Below, piece after piece: positions 46,101-56,678 of a stretch of DNA of 64,000 bases (position 1 is the first letter of the stretch; every line of letters begins with the position of its first letter). Under the pieces are notes generated by a model. That model was not told where the DNA came from, made no database searches, and saw only the letters and a program-made list of their open reading frames with translations. The DNA is from Mactromeris polynyma (lineage: Eukaryota; Mollusca; Bivalvia; Venerida; Mactridae): NCBI GenBank assembly GCA_032209605.1, contig JASFXZ010000005.1, positions 19,148,860 through 19,212,859 on the forward strand, in the 5' to 3' direction. The position numbers and the translations under genes are program-made.

Positions 46101-47935
46101 ATAAATGTGCAATGCCCACAAACCAGGTTTTAAACCTAATTATTTGTAACCAAGGCTCTATTTGTATAATGAATACATGATGATCATCTATGCTGCAAAG
46201 GTGCCAGAGGTAATACATGCATACACACACTCACAGTTAGATATATTATAAATATATTCAACAACCTATACACCAAGTTTGATGTCAATACACCAACGCA
46301 TAGCAAAGATATTAAGTGGAAACTGGTTTTAAATTTAACGTGACCTTGATCTTGGACAGAACGAACCCAAAAGAAATCCCAAGCGAGCTATCAACATACT
46401 CTTACTATACACCAAGTTTGATGTCAATATGATCAACGAAACTTAAGTTATTCGCCAGAAACCAAATTTCTATTTTTAGTAACGGTGACCTTGACCTTTG
46501 ACGGACCGAACCCATAAACACTCCCAAGCGAGCTCTCCACATGTTCTTACTATACACCCAGTTTGCTGTCAATATGATCAACGAAACTCAAGTTATTCAC
46601 CGGAAACCAAATTTTTATTTTTAGTAACGGTGACCTTGGCCTTGGTCGGAACGAGTCCAAAAGCAATCCCAAGCGAGCTCTCCAAATGTACTTACGATAC
46701 GCCATGTTTGATGTCAATATGATCAACGAAACGAAAGTCATTCGACGGAAATCAAATTTCTATTTTAGTAACGGTGACCTTGACCTTCGGCGGACCTAAT
46801 CCAAAATTAAACCCAAGCGAGCTCTCAACATGTACTTATTACACACCGAGTTTGATGTCAATATGATCAACGAAACGAAAGTTATTCGCCGGAAACCAAA
46901 TTGCTATTTTTAGTAATGGTGACCTTTACCTTTGTCGGACCAAAACCCAAAAGCAATCCCAAGCGAGCTCTACATGTTCTTACTATACACCAAGTGAATA
47001 TTTATCAATATATGGAAACACATAACATTTTTGCTATGTAAGTTTTAAGTTGGTATATGGATCGTTTTGTCCAGTATTTAAAAGCGAAATGCATCAATAA
47101 AGGAAGTGAAATGTATACAAGAACTACTTGTTTACAGTTTGATATGCATGCTTCTATATTCTCAAGAATAAATATAAAATTCACCTGAATATTTGTGATT
47201 ATTAAAGGTAATCCTCCGATACTGATGAAAGCAAGTCCAGGGAACATTAACCAAGGATTGTCCTTACTTATAAAAGCCATCAGTAAGGTTCCAAATTCAA
47301 ACACAACACTAAAATGTCAATATTGTATATGTATAAGCATATGTTAATGATGACTTACGTCAGTGGATGGAGATATTCATGTACGACAAGTATGTTGTTT
47401 CTTTTGTTTTAAGAATTTTAACGGTAACCTATCGAGGGTCACACCTGATACGGACTTGTGCGTAGTAAAGTGAATATACCAATAGTTCTTACATGCAATA
47501 TTTAACAATATATAGAAATATAAACTTTACTTACAATGAAATAAGTCGAGTAATTCTTGTTCCAAACTTATAATTTATGAAACCAACCACGAGACCACCT
47601 GTACCCATCATTGCGCCAGCTATGGTGAAACATAGTGCCATTTTTTCGTCTTGGAGTTTACATGGCTTCTGATATTCGTAGTTTGGTTTCGGTGTGTGTG
47701 TTGAACTTGTGTTTAACATTGTGGCAAATGTAAAGCTTGGTGTTATATTAGTTTCATTGGCCTTCATCTCGTCTTCACATAGATCAGAATAAATGCCTTC
47801 CTTCTTCAGTACAAAGCTTAAAGAACCCCAGCCGAAAACAATACCACTGAACAAAAGACATTCCATAAATGCCCAAACAGCCATAAACCATTTCTTCCAT
47901 CCAAGATTCCCGTTACTTGTGTCTGATAAAACCAT
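33973..47935 (-). CDS. SLC43A3: SLC43A3-like transporter, copy B, nine exons plus a duplicated exon 8
   Basis: Exons: 47535-47935, 47185-47308, 39922-40014, 39500-39677, 38183-38344, 37719-37820, 37134-37323, 34885-35005 (8b) or 34670-34790 (8a), 33973-34131; 1530 nt, 509 aa with a single exon 8. All splice sites and phases equal those of copy A and no stop interrupts it, so it can be functional. Differences include S to G and I to F in TM2, HHH to HQH in exon 4, RFQY to RFHY in TM7, and a longer tail ending SCDVLTDNSN. An in-frame ATG 14 codons upstream (47975-47977) is not conserved in A, so MVLSD is taken as start. Intron 2 is 7.2 kb because of inserted elements, and the 5' flank is split by the hAT insertion. 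Confidence 0.92.
34670..34790 (-). CDS. SLC43A3: SLC43A3-like copy B, exon 8a (downstream duplicate)
   Basis: 121 nt, intact splice sites. Differs from 8b by FPSHN in place of FPSHY at its fifth codon. Because 121 is not a multiple of three, using 8b and 8a together shifts frame and reaches TGA after 35 codons, 13 nt before the 8a donor. The two are compatible only as alternatives. Confidence 0.75.
34885..35005 (-). CDS. SLC43A3: SLC43A3-like copy B, exon 8b (upstream duplicate)
   Basis: 121 nt, FPSHYFGFLFG..., same as copy A except S to A. Complete acceptor (ACGTCAG) and donor (CAT|GTAAGT). Part of a 215-bp tandem duplication (34650-34864 and 34865-35079). Confidence 0.88.
36567..36980 (+). 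repeat. Single unit of the bivalve repeat in intron 7 of gene B
   Basis: Starts like unit 1 of the array at 7975 and ends like unit 3, including the terminal hairpin (36942-36971). It corresponds to the whole 1.7 kb array of copy A. Confidence 0.85.
37134..37323 (-). CDS. SLC43A3: SLC43A3-like copy B, coding exon 7
   Basis: 190 nt; two replacements against A (K to T and I to V in 'IPVTELLYPVFIV'). Donor AC|GTACGC as in A. Confidence 0.88.
37719..37820 (-). CDS. SLC43A3: SLC43A3-like copy B, coding exon 6
   Basis: 102 nt, one silent change against A. Same weak donor GTTTGA, whose conservation supports its use. Confidence 0.9.
38183..38344 (-). CDS. SLC43A3: SLC43A3-like copy B, coding exon 5
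   Basis: 162 nt with three changes against A, all replacements (A to V after the splice, V to I and Q to H in TM7). Donor CAAG|GTATGT. Confidence 0.92.
39500..39677 (-). CDS. SLC43A3: SLC43A3-like copy B, coding exon 4
   Basis: 178 nt. Three replacements against A (H to Q in IAHQHG, F to S in IHISVL, K to T in TASTKRY) and one silent change. Same splice sites and phase. Confidence 0.92.
39922..40014 (-). CDS. SLC43A3: SLC43A3-like copy B, coding exon 3
   Basis: 93 nt beginning VAYLFTVGSS (S to A against copy A) and keeping NGAFDSSS. Two further silent changes. Confidence 0.93.
41427..43569. mobile_element. pogo/Tigger-like non-autonomous element with nested insertions (P1)
   Basis: Ends CAGTAAAACTTCGAAACCTC on the left and its inverse on the right, inserted at a site that is 'tattTAgcta' in block A (14151-14160). 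The right flank is TA and the left is GA, so one base of the TA duplication has mutated. Nested inside is a second element with CCCTAATCCGGAAACTC at 41622 and GTTCGGATTAGGGAGTTTCC near 42953, and a SINE at 43056. No transposase. Confidence 0.82.
43056..43351 (+). mobile_element. tRNA-Thr-headed SINE with Nin-DC-like body, copy 2
   Basis: Same family as 23560-23850, over 90% alike by eye. The head keeps the TGT anticodon loop. Target duplication of 11 bases (GTGTGAATTAT at 43045, GTGTCAATTAT at 43352). Inserted into the pogo-like element. Confidence 0.88.
43625..46455. other. Segment present only in block B, intron 2
   Basis: Begins where block A jumps from 'cctttgaacg' straight to the minisatellite. 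It holds a hairpin CGCCGCACT-GA-AGTGCGGCG (43777-43796), a 33-bp duplicate with 'ggcacgtgac', a twofold 'ccctcatgtggtgcacgatt' and a 'ttcgctcgctcgc' repeat near 45543. No inverted ends were found, so deletion in A is as likely as insertion in B. No gene supported. Confidence 0.6.
45161..45260 (+). repeat. 20-bp minisatellite, five units
   Basis: Units 'gcaacaggtaaaacattgtt' start at 45161, 45181, 45201, 45221 and 45241 with small changes. Confidence 0.9.
46320..46995 (+). repeat. Minisatellite of about 144-bp units, five units (copy B)
   Basis: Same family and position as 14205-14600, with two more units on the left. Frames such as 46498-46722 arise from the repeat. Confidence 0.8.
47185..47308 (-). 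CDS. SLC43A3: SLC43A3-like copy B, coding exon 2
   Basis: 124 nt, one substitution against A, giving GGLPLIITNIQ in place of GGLPIIITNIQ. Same acceptor and donor. Confidence 0.92.
47535..47935 (-). CDS. SLC43A3: SLC43A3-like copy B, coding exon 1
   Basis: 401 nt as in copy A, five substitutions, three of them replacements (L to M, I to F, S to G, all around TM2). Donor GTAAGT. The three outer-loop glycosylation sequons are unchanged. Confidence 0.93.
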
Positions 47936-50443
47936 GATTCTATAGTTTTGAAAAGAAATATCTAAGTATTTACACATGCTAATAAAAATGTTTTCTCTGT
48001 ATTTACACTTCTAGGTTTGCAAATCTAATAGAATGATAAAACAACGTAAATATTTCTTGTTAATAATCAATCGGTCATTATCATTTCCGAATAAGCTCCA
48101 ATAGCTATTACTTAATTTATAACACATAGTCACATCCAAGTAGATCATACCAGTTATATGAGCAAACTTTTTATCAGCATTTTAATACACTACATTGTTA
48201 GTTTCAGAATACGATAATTGAACTGAAAAGTTGTATTCGTTTCAAGGTGAGAAAGGGTACCACAAGAATGCACAAATAAAAGTAAGCAAAACGGATATTC
48301 ATATACAAAGCCCTGACAAAACATAAACTTCCCAGTGCAAATGCGGAGGGTTACACATACATTTATTTTCATTATTCACTGCATCAAGTAGGCGAAATGT
48401 GAATTAAGCAATTACCAGGGCCGTAGCTGGGCTGTTTTTGATGATACGCACGACTGGGGGAGGTACAAGGACGGGGTGTCCCCCTCGTTTGTATAGCGGG
48501 GGTACCATACCCAACAATATTGCTTATCAGATAAATCAGATCGATATCGATGGGGCTTTTGGTCAGCAGTCAATTTGTCTGTCGATAGTTTCCGTAAGTG
48601 ATCGTAAATTTTCCGATGATCACCGATTGATAATTGTTTTTTTTTGGCATTTCATTTCACCCATGTTTTAACATATACCTTTAGATGTAATGGACTTATA
48701 GCTTTTGTTTATATACTTATTTTGTTCAGGATAGTATTCAGTGATAGTATTTTAAAGGGGTATTTAATCCACAATAAGGAAATAAATGAAAGAAAATCAA
48801 ACAAGGCGCACATGTTTATTTATCACTACTATACTTACTATGACGAGAAAATTACAAAATCATAGACAAACAAAATACAACAGTCAATAATATCACTGGA
48901 TTGTTGGAGCTGGACAAGTCGCACATACGGTCTTACAGCTTTGTATAAGTACTCGTTTCGTTCCCGGCTTAGGTTGAATAACTAGTGGAAGTACATCTTG
49001 TGTGAAGCTGTTGTCACGACACCGAAGGATGTTAATTGTTTTTTCATAGGAACTACAGTTTTCTTTTACGGTTACACTCCCTGGTTCATCTTATGACATC
49101 CTGAGGTACTCATATTTTCCTGTTAATACAATGTCACAAGAAAGGGAATTAGACAATTATAAATTTAAAATATAATTAAATCGTAATCAATTGTTATGTG
49201 TTGAGATTGACATTTTAACAAACAATCTGACAATTATAGACACAGTACTAACAGTTGTTAAATTTTGAAACTGATATTCTTACAATTACGATATCAACTT
49301 GATGAAACACTTATTAACACACAGAATTATCAGAATTAAGTGTAATTACATTGTTAATTAGAACCATATTTTTTTGTATTTTTTATCTTTTATATTTCTC
49401 GAAAACATATGTTGTTCAGTGGAAGTGTATCTATATCTCAAATGAAAGAAATTCAGGCAATATATTTCGAATACACACAGTTTAATATTTGCTTTATTTT
49501 GAATCGGTAGGCAGGATATTCTTATGAATTAAGGTTTTACTCAAGCATGCTTTATTATTCATTATGACTTCATAATCATCGTAATCCCAATGGTAAAAAC
49601 AAATAACATAAAAGTACCTTATTCTACGAATTGGTTTGAAGATTGGTGCAGGAAATGCTTTCCAATCACGCTATTGCCACGCTGGGTATCTGACTGCTAC
49701 ATTTGTGGCAGACAACATTTTGAAGCTGTTCCAATGATCACAATCAGTACGGTGGTAAAGTCTCTTCATTGACGCAAACAACTATCTAGGACACCTTGCA
49801 TGTACAATAAATATATTTTTTTCCGTTGACATTATTTAATAGTTTTAAATTGTTTTAAATTATTATATTAATGCTATTTCTAATGTAATACAGATGTTGC
49901 AATTGTTTAGACAAATCACCTGTATAACTTATATAAACTAAATTGAAAAGCATTAAAATTGATATTCATTTTATGTTTTATAAATTCTTTTATAAATCAT
50001 TCCGTGTTCATTTGCACATGCACGTAATACTCAAAGTATACAATTCGCTTCAATATCGTATCTTCAACGTAAAAGAGCGAAGCTCGATGTTTTGCAAAAC
50101 TTTGTTTGATGACTTCAATATGTAGTTACGTATTCTCTCTGTTTCATAATTATTACTAGTAATTAATATATATAAAATTGCTTTGCTCAGTATTTGAAAT
50201 GATATTATACAATCCTTAAAATGTCAGTACCAGGCATTAGTATAGTCAACGACGTAAACGGTAGAAAAATCTAAAATCAAACTAGAGTATAAAGTCCTAC
50301 ATGAATGATTATCATTATGTTTTTATGGATGATAGGCTCATATTTCAGAACAGAGTAGATTTATGAGTAGGCGTGAATCAACCAAGACTTAGTGTTGGTA
50401 TATTATATTATATATTTTACGTATGTATATATATATATATATA

Positions 50444-50763
50444 CAGGCCCATAGCTTGAGGAAAAACTGATTTAACCGAGGCAATGAATGCGGGGTCTGG
50501 GAGTGTCCTCCCCCAGGGGGGTGCTTACAGAAGGGTTCACCTGCGTTTACTGTTTATTTATTGTACCAGTGAAGTGATTTATCAAGTGCAATTTTGTTTT
50601 ATTGTAATCGTATGAATCGAAAGAAATGGGAATTTTTGATGTCCCACAGCTGAAAAATGTCCAAGTAGTCGAATGGCCAAACCATTAAGACTATAGTCCT
50701 CGATTGTTTGGAAAGTTTAACCAACGCAGCTGCCTCGGTGTGCCTCAGCATAGCTACGCCCTG
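50444..50763. mobile_element. Nested hAT-type MITE, 320 bp
   Basis: Ends CAGGCCCATAGCTTGAGG and, inverted on the right, CAGGGCGTAGCTATGCTGAG. Flanks are 'atata' and 'gtata' beside a (TA)n run, so the duplication is not conclusive. Lies in the 7.9 kb insertion. Confidence 0.65.
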
Positions 50764-52847
50764 GTATATACAACTTTTCTTCCCCCGTTTACTTAAGAGT
50801 TACGTACATATAAAAAGTACTATATCATTGAACCAGTAATACCAATGCATATAAAGACGATGCTTTTCTTTAATCATTGCTGCAGAACGATAATTGTCAA
50901 ACTCATTTATATACTTGACTTAAACATAAATTAAGAAATAAGTACCCATAGTTGCGATTGGTATCTATCCGGGTTATTAAGCACATGTTTATTGCTCAAT
51001 AAATTTAAAATGTTCAAAAGTTAAGAAATATTTAGTTAAGAAGTCAAAAAATGTTCGATGTATAAGCTATCTCTTTCCAACCAATTTTTATGTAGAAACA
51101 AATTTCCATTTGTTTGTTTTTTATGGTTGAACTATTCCATATAATTTCTTTAGCAAAGTTGCTTATTGAATTTGTTTGATTGAGCACCAGGATACAAATG
51201 TAAAATTAAATTTCAGTTTATCTGTGTTACAAGTATTATACGTATTTAAAAATATTTATATAAATGTTATGAATTATTTTGCATTTAGCATTATTTCTGG
51301 TATGATTCTTTTGACCGAGCTGACCTTGACTGAATTTAAGAATAAATCGATATCTAGCATTTTCGGTCCTCCATTTTCATATGTTTGGAAAATCATATTT
51401 CGGGATATTTTATGAGGTTAAGAATCTCACAGAAAGTCAAACATAAGAGTTTTATTTTTTTAATTCTCTTTTCTTTTGGATTATTTAAAACTGTGAGTGG
51501 GTACACTAATTCCGGGAATGCAAACGTTTAAAATATATAACTCGCACAGTAAACTCTCACGGAGTGTAATTTATACATTCACTAATTTAATTATGTTACC
51601 ACGGACATATAAACCATTTTATATTGCTATTACGAATTATTCAAACAGATTTATAAATCCTTCTGTATGATGATAATAAATGAATTATATTAGTTCATGG
51701 TATTTATGGAATATCAAGTATACACCACATACATTTTACATGTTCTGTACTATAGTATATTATGTTCAATTGTGTGACCACTACCTCTATCGATATCAAT
51801 GGGGCTTTTGGTCAGCAGTCAATTTGTCTGTCGGTAGTTTCCGTTAGTGATCGTAAATTTTCCGATGATCACCGATTGATAACTGGTTTCACAGGAACTA
51901 CAGTTTTATTTTACGGTTACACTCCCTGGTTCATCTGATGACATCCTGAAGTACTCATATTTTCCAAAATTAAATGTTCGTAGCTTTAAATTCGACACGC
52001 TAGATGCATATAGGAGGTGATATTTCAAATCTAATTTATATGTGTATATAATTATGTGCTTGATCGAAATCGTGGTTATTATTATATCATTATAAAATGT
52101 TGCTTAATATGGGCGCTTTGCACCACCTTACACTATTTATCGGCACATCAACAACAATTTAAAATTTCACGATCTGTTCATGTCTAGCGGTTCTTTGTTA
52201 CATAGTTATATGATTACGTTCATGTAATAAAATTCACCAGACCAATGCATACCCAACAATATCGCTTATCAGATAAATCCAGTCGATGCAATTCGTTATC
52301 GATTGGACTTTTGGTCAGCAGACGATTTGTCTGTCGGCAGTTTCCGTAAGTGACGGTAAATTTTCCGATGATCACCGATTAATGACTTGTATAACACATT
52401 AGCATATAGCCTCGGGCTACGTTAGATCTATGTATCCGATAAACGCTTAAAACATTGTTTTATGATCATAAAGAGAAAACAATTGGAGTTCGACCTATAT
52501 ATTGGTCCCAGATGAAACCCGAGATTATTTCATCATTGAAAACCTATGTATTAACACGGATATGTCCGTGGTGATAGGCAAATGTTTTCTTATAAAATAG
52601 AAAAAAACAAGGAATTCGTTTCACTTAACATGTGTAATAAACACTTGTCTTGCAGTTTCCAATTAAAATTGCAAATACAAATTTATTTTGTGTACTTTAA
52701 ATACCAAAGATACTGTGGTGTCCGCTTACAGTCACTACCGCGTAATATATACGTATTTTATTGGTGGTCCCTGATAGGTATCAGAAATGATGGTATTACA
52801 TGTACATAGGATGTCTGAAAGGCTGTGAATAAAATGTTTTACCCCAG

Positions 52848-52888
52848 GCAAAGACCTAAATACCATTAAATGGTATTTAGGTCTTTGC
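52848..52888. mobile_element. Palindromic mini-insertion a, 41 bp
   Basis: Arms GCAAAGACCTAAATACCAT and inverse around a three-base centre. Perfect 5-bp duplication CCCAG at 52843-52847 and 52889-52893. There is no internal sequence beyond the arms. Confidence 0.8.
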
Positions 52889-53572
52889 CCCAGGCGACTT
52901 TTGGGTGAAAAGAATAAAATCACGGACATATATAACATGTTTAATAACTATTCAGTTTTATTTACAGTAGATTTATTGAAATCAGTTATATAACATATGC
53001 AATAAAACTGTGGACGAAAAAAGGGAAAAAATAAACAGATTCCATGGTACAGAAAGCAACCGTTAATAACAACATAATAATAATGCTTGGCTATTCACTA
53101 TCACACCCTCCGCATTAAATTTAGCATGCGTATATATTTGAATGTTGTTCAAAACAAAGCAGTTTACACCACTGATGGCATTTAATAACTCCAACTGTTC
53201 AAGTCACGACTTTACATGTTCAACAGCAGTTGAATAAGTTTTCCTTTCTTTCTTAATTTTGTTTTTACCCCTTTTTCATTCAGCATGTACATTATTCACC
53301 GTTTTAGGGATTATTATAGTAGAATAATTATGAAAAAGTAACATTATGTGGAGATGAACAAAATAATTTAAACATCAACGTTCAAAATAGTAGAACGTTT
53401 ACCCAATGCTTCTTTTACAAAAAGATATATCTTGATAAGTTCAGTTTTGTTTACAGTTTTTAATCAAATTCATATACCTGGTGCGAAGGTGTGAACAACA
53501 TCATATCTAAGGTAGTGACACAGTAAACACTCACAGAGTGTAATTTATAAATTTATTGATTAAATTCTATTA

Positions 53573-53615
53573 CCACGGATATAATAAACTGTTTATATGG
53601 TTAATATGTCCGTGC
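53573..53615. mobile_element. Palindromic mini-insertion f, 43 bp, decayed
   Basis: Left arm CCACGGATAT, right arm ATATGTCCGTGC; flanks TATTA and TATAA (4/5). A paralogous stretch at 51599-51635 keeps the left arm but has a ruined right arm. Confidence 0.55.
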
Positions 53616-55148
53616 TATAACGAATGATTTAAACTGATTTATAAACCCGATGATAATTTATGAATTATATTAGTTCATGATATTTGTGGAAAATCAAGTT
53701 TACACCACATATATTTTATATATTTGTGACCAATGCTATATCTTTGCGCTGAATAAAACAAAATGTTCATGACAATTGAAATTAAGCTGCAGCTAAAGAA
53801 AATACGACACAACAGTCGATAATGGTCTTCTAGAAGAAATTAATTTCATGAAGCTTAATTAACGCTATAATATTGCATAAATGCAGTCTACACTTGACCA
53901 CCATAAACCATGGTCCAGCGAACAGTTTGATTGAGATAACATCTTATGAGACCACATGTGGAGATTAAACTTGTCACAAGAAAGACTAACCGAAATCGGT
54001 TTCACTCGCTAATCTTCGTGAATTTTCGGTGATATCTCACGGAAACACTCCTGAAATTGACAGGTACTCCATGTATCTCTTAATTCCCCCATTTTGTTTT
54101 CATAATAAATTACATCAATTGACACCGTTGGAACGAGCATAAAACATCCTAACAGAATCTGCTTGAATATTTGAATTCCCGTCTAAGGATAAGTTACAAT
54201 AGTGATTTAAACACGTCGGACGTCCAGGAAAAACGGACCGTTTACACTGTTTTCAATAGGAAACTGGGTGGCTCAAGAAAACTGTGGATTCCCCCGCCTA
54301 AACATATATAAAATTTCAATATTTTTTTATGATTGAAAAGAAGATACATTGAGGTTTCCAAATCTGCTTGAATATTTTGAATATGTTAAAAAATAAAGAA
54401 ATAATCATAATAAATACGTAGCGTTCCCCATCTAATCAATGCTATTTAGACGACTGGAAATATCGATTTTTGGCTGATGCGATAAGCGATATTGTTGGAC
54501 ATGCTTAACAACTTTAAAGATTAAAATCTGAAGCAATTTTATGCATTTCATAAAATACATATGTACTGCATAACCATCAACAAATTGCTTACGTTTTGAA
54601 GAACGCACCCTCATAATGCATTTTAGATTGTTTTACAATAAACAACTGAATGTTGCAATTGTCATAAATTCTTGATCGCTTTAGTGAAATATATGACTAT
54701 AGTATATACATGTTTAAGTATAAGTGTTTATTCATGAGAATGCAAAATTTCAAATCAGCTGAAAATTCAGCAAGGGGTCCAGGGGGCCGCTGAAGCTCCT
54801 GGCTTTTAAGCATATAAGATGGTTTAAATTGTCTCAAAAACGGCCCTTGCGAGCGTCAAATCAATCCGCGGAAAATTCTCATGCAGTTCATCTACTGTCT
54901 GACAGAGATGATGATCGATTTTTACACACATTTTGTACTTATGCACGTTTGTGCGCGATACTTTCAGTGACCACTGCCTATATCTTTGCGCTGAATAAAA
55001 CAAAATGTTTATCACAATTGAAATTAAGCTGCTGCTAAAGAAAATACGACACAAGAGTCGCGATATGGTCTCCAAGAAGAAATTAATTTCATGAAGCTTT
55101 TCACTATAAATGCAGTCTACATTTTACCACCATAAACCATGGATCCAG

Positions 55149-55185
55149 TCACGGACATATAGACATATGGTTTATATGTCCGTGG
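55149..55185. mobile_element. Palindromic mini-insertion d, 37 bp, with empty paralogous site
   Basis: Arms TCACGGACATATA and TATATGTCCGTGG; perfect duplication TCCAG at 55144-55148 and 55186-55190. The paralogous sequence at 53908-53925 reads 'ccatggtccagcgaacag' with a single TCCAG and no insert, showing that the palindrome was inserted. Confidence 0.88.
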
Positions 55186-55382
55186 TCCAGTGAACAGTCA
55201 CATTAAGATAATATCTTAAGAGACCACATGTGGAGATTAAACTTGTCACAAGAGAAACTAACCGAATCGGTATCACTCGCTGATCTTCGTGAATTTCCGT
55301 GAGATATCACGGAAACAATTTTCACATTGACAGGTACTTTATGTATCTCTAAATTCCCCCATTTTGTTCATAATAAACTACA

Positions 55383-55655
55383 TCAATTGGCACCGTTTGA
55401 ACAAGCATAAGCTGTCCTTACAGAAGCTGCTTGAAACTTTAAATTCCCGTCTAAGGATAAGTTAAAATAATGATTTAAACACGTCTTACTTCGCAAATAG
55501 ATCTTAATAGGTCTCATCGTGCTAAAGGACCGTTCTGCTGTCGCTGTTGACACAGGCATTGATAACAATATAGACAGACAGGCACGGACATTTGGGTAGA
55601 TGTCCTTAGTTGCCTGACCCAACGCTTCCAATAGGCAGTCGATTGAGTCCTCCAT
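55383..55655 (-). pseudogene. hAT transposase C-terminal dimerisation domain remnant
   Basis: The minus strand reads 'YPNVRACLSILLSMPVSTAT' then 'AERSFSTMRPIKIYLRS', the Dimer_Tnp_hAT signature (P.S.A..ER.FS...I). After that the expected conserved end is lost and the frame runs into unrelated residues. No catalytic region was found. It lies inside the 7.9 kb hAT-like insertion. Confidence 0.85.
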
Positions 55656-56565
55656 TACCGTCTGGCAGCGTCTTTGTCATCGACGTATCTCGGTGCAGAA
55701 CTGGTCAATGTCGTTGGTCACATCAGATGCACACGAGGCGTGAATTTCACACACCACCTGCCATTTAATTATCAGCATATTAAACATATAATTATTTGTC
55801 TGAAAGGATACCATCCCGTCAGTTCGTCCGTCCGTTGGTGATAATAAAGCGTATGCAAACAACAACTGTCAAATATGTTAATACATAACTATTCTATTCC
55901 TGGAAATGCTCGTATGATACAAATAATGTAGTTCTGGACTAAATTTAACTTCACATCTGCATGATAATGACATTACCTTAAGTTTAGTTTTTACTGATAA
56001 AATGCTCTCTTTTCTATTTGTACACATGAAGTTCCAGTCCTGTATAACCCAATGGCATTTTACATGTATATGATTAAACGTTTAAGAAGCAGTTATATTC
56101 CATATCTAAAATAATGGCGATGTTGTATGTACTTGGTTAATGTCAATATATGTACGTATAGTTCAATAGCTGTGCTGTAACCCTTCACCCCCATCAGCCT
56201 TAGATTTTTAATGCTGATTTAAAGTCTTTAGTTTTTCGACTTTTGAAAATGATGATACGCACGGGCGTACGTGCGTATGCCCAGCTACGGGTCTGATTAC
56301 ACTTCATATACACGAAACAATGAAACTGAAATTAACGTTATTGCTTGATAAACGTCGTTCGACTCTTTTGTTTTAAGACGTTTCTTCGATATTTAGTACT
56401 TTAAAGTACTTTATATCAACGAATGTTAAAGTGAATCAGAGTCTTTAAATCTAGCTGAACAAAGCGTATTAAAAGTGTGTTATGTTTAGAATGGTCTGTA
56501 TGCGGAGTTCTTTTAATCTAGCTGTACAAAGTGTATTTAAAGTGTGATATGGCTAATACTCAAAA

Positions 56566-56573
56566 TGACGTCA
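56566..56573. promoter_or_regulatory. CRE palindrome of block B, displaced from gene B
   Basis: TGACGTCA, the counterpart of 16282-16289. In block B it is about 8.6 kb from the start codon because of the hAT-like insertion. Confidence 0.35.
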
Positions 56574-56678
56574 TTTAGCATAAACAAGGACACATTTCTC
56601 ACTATTGTGTTAAAGGTTTTATAACACAACTTAATCCTCATTTAGTATACTCGTAAAATTGTTTCGTTTTCTCGATAT

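Larger units (their letters stand above)
48416..56295. mobile_element. hAT-like insertion of 7.9 kb with internal duplications
   Basis: Left end CAGGGCCGTAGCTGGGC, right end inverted CAGACCCGTAGCTGGGC; both then have ATGATACGCACG-like subterminal bases. ATTAC flanks both sides (48411-48415, 56296-56300) and block A has the empty site 'gcaattatacttc'. hAT elements usually duplicate 8 bp, but some groups duplicate 5-6. A hAT transposase remnant lies inside at 55383-55655. Internal repeats show rearrangement: 48537-48632, 51788-51884 and 52278-52383, and a direct duplicate 53745-54220 against 54975-55480. Confidence 0.8.
29282..56678. repeat. Segmental duplication, block B
   Basis: Second copy of block A (76-16398), 27.4 kb against 16.3 kb. 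The extra length comes from insertions at 30860-31831, 41427-43569, 43625-46455 and 48416-56295. In A, 2.5-5.2 kb and 8.29-9.39 kb are absent or different here, and 32750-33600 is specific to B. Exon order and all splice sites are preserved. Confidence 0.93.

Noticed and set aside
47935..47977. Upstream ATG adding 14 residues to gene B
   Set aside because: Copy A has a 1-nt indel and stop in the same place, and family alignment starts at MVLSD.
50421..50443. (TA)n run as a regulatory site
   Set aside because: Simple microsatellite next to a hAT-type MITE; no further evidence.
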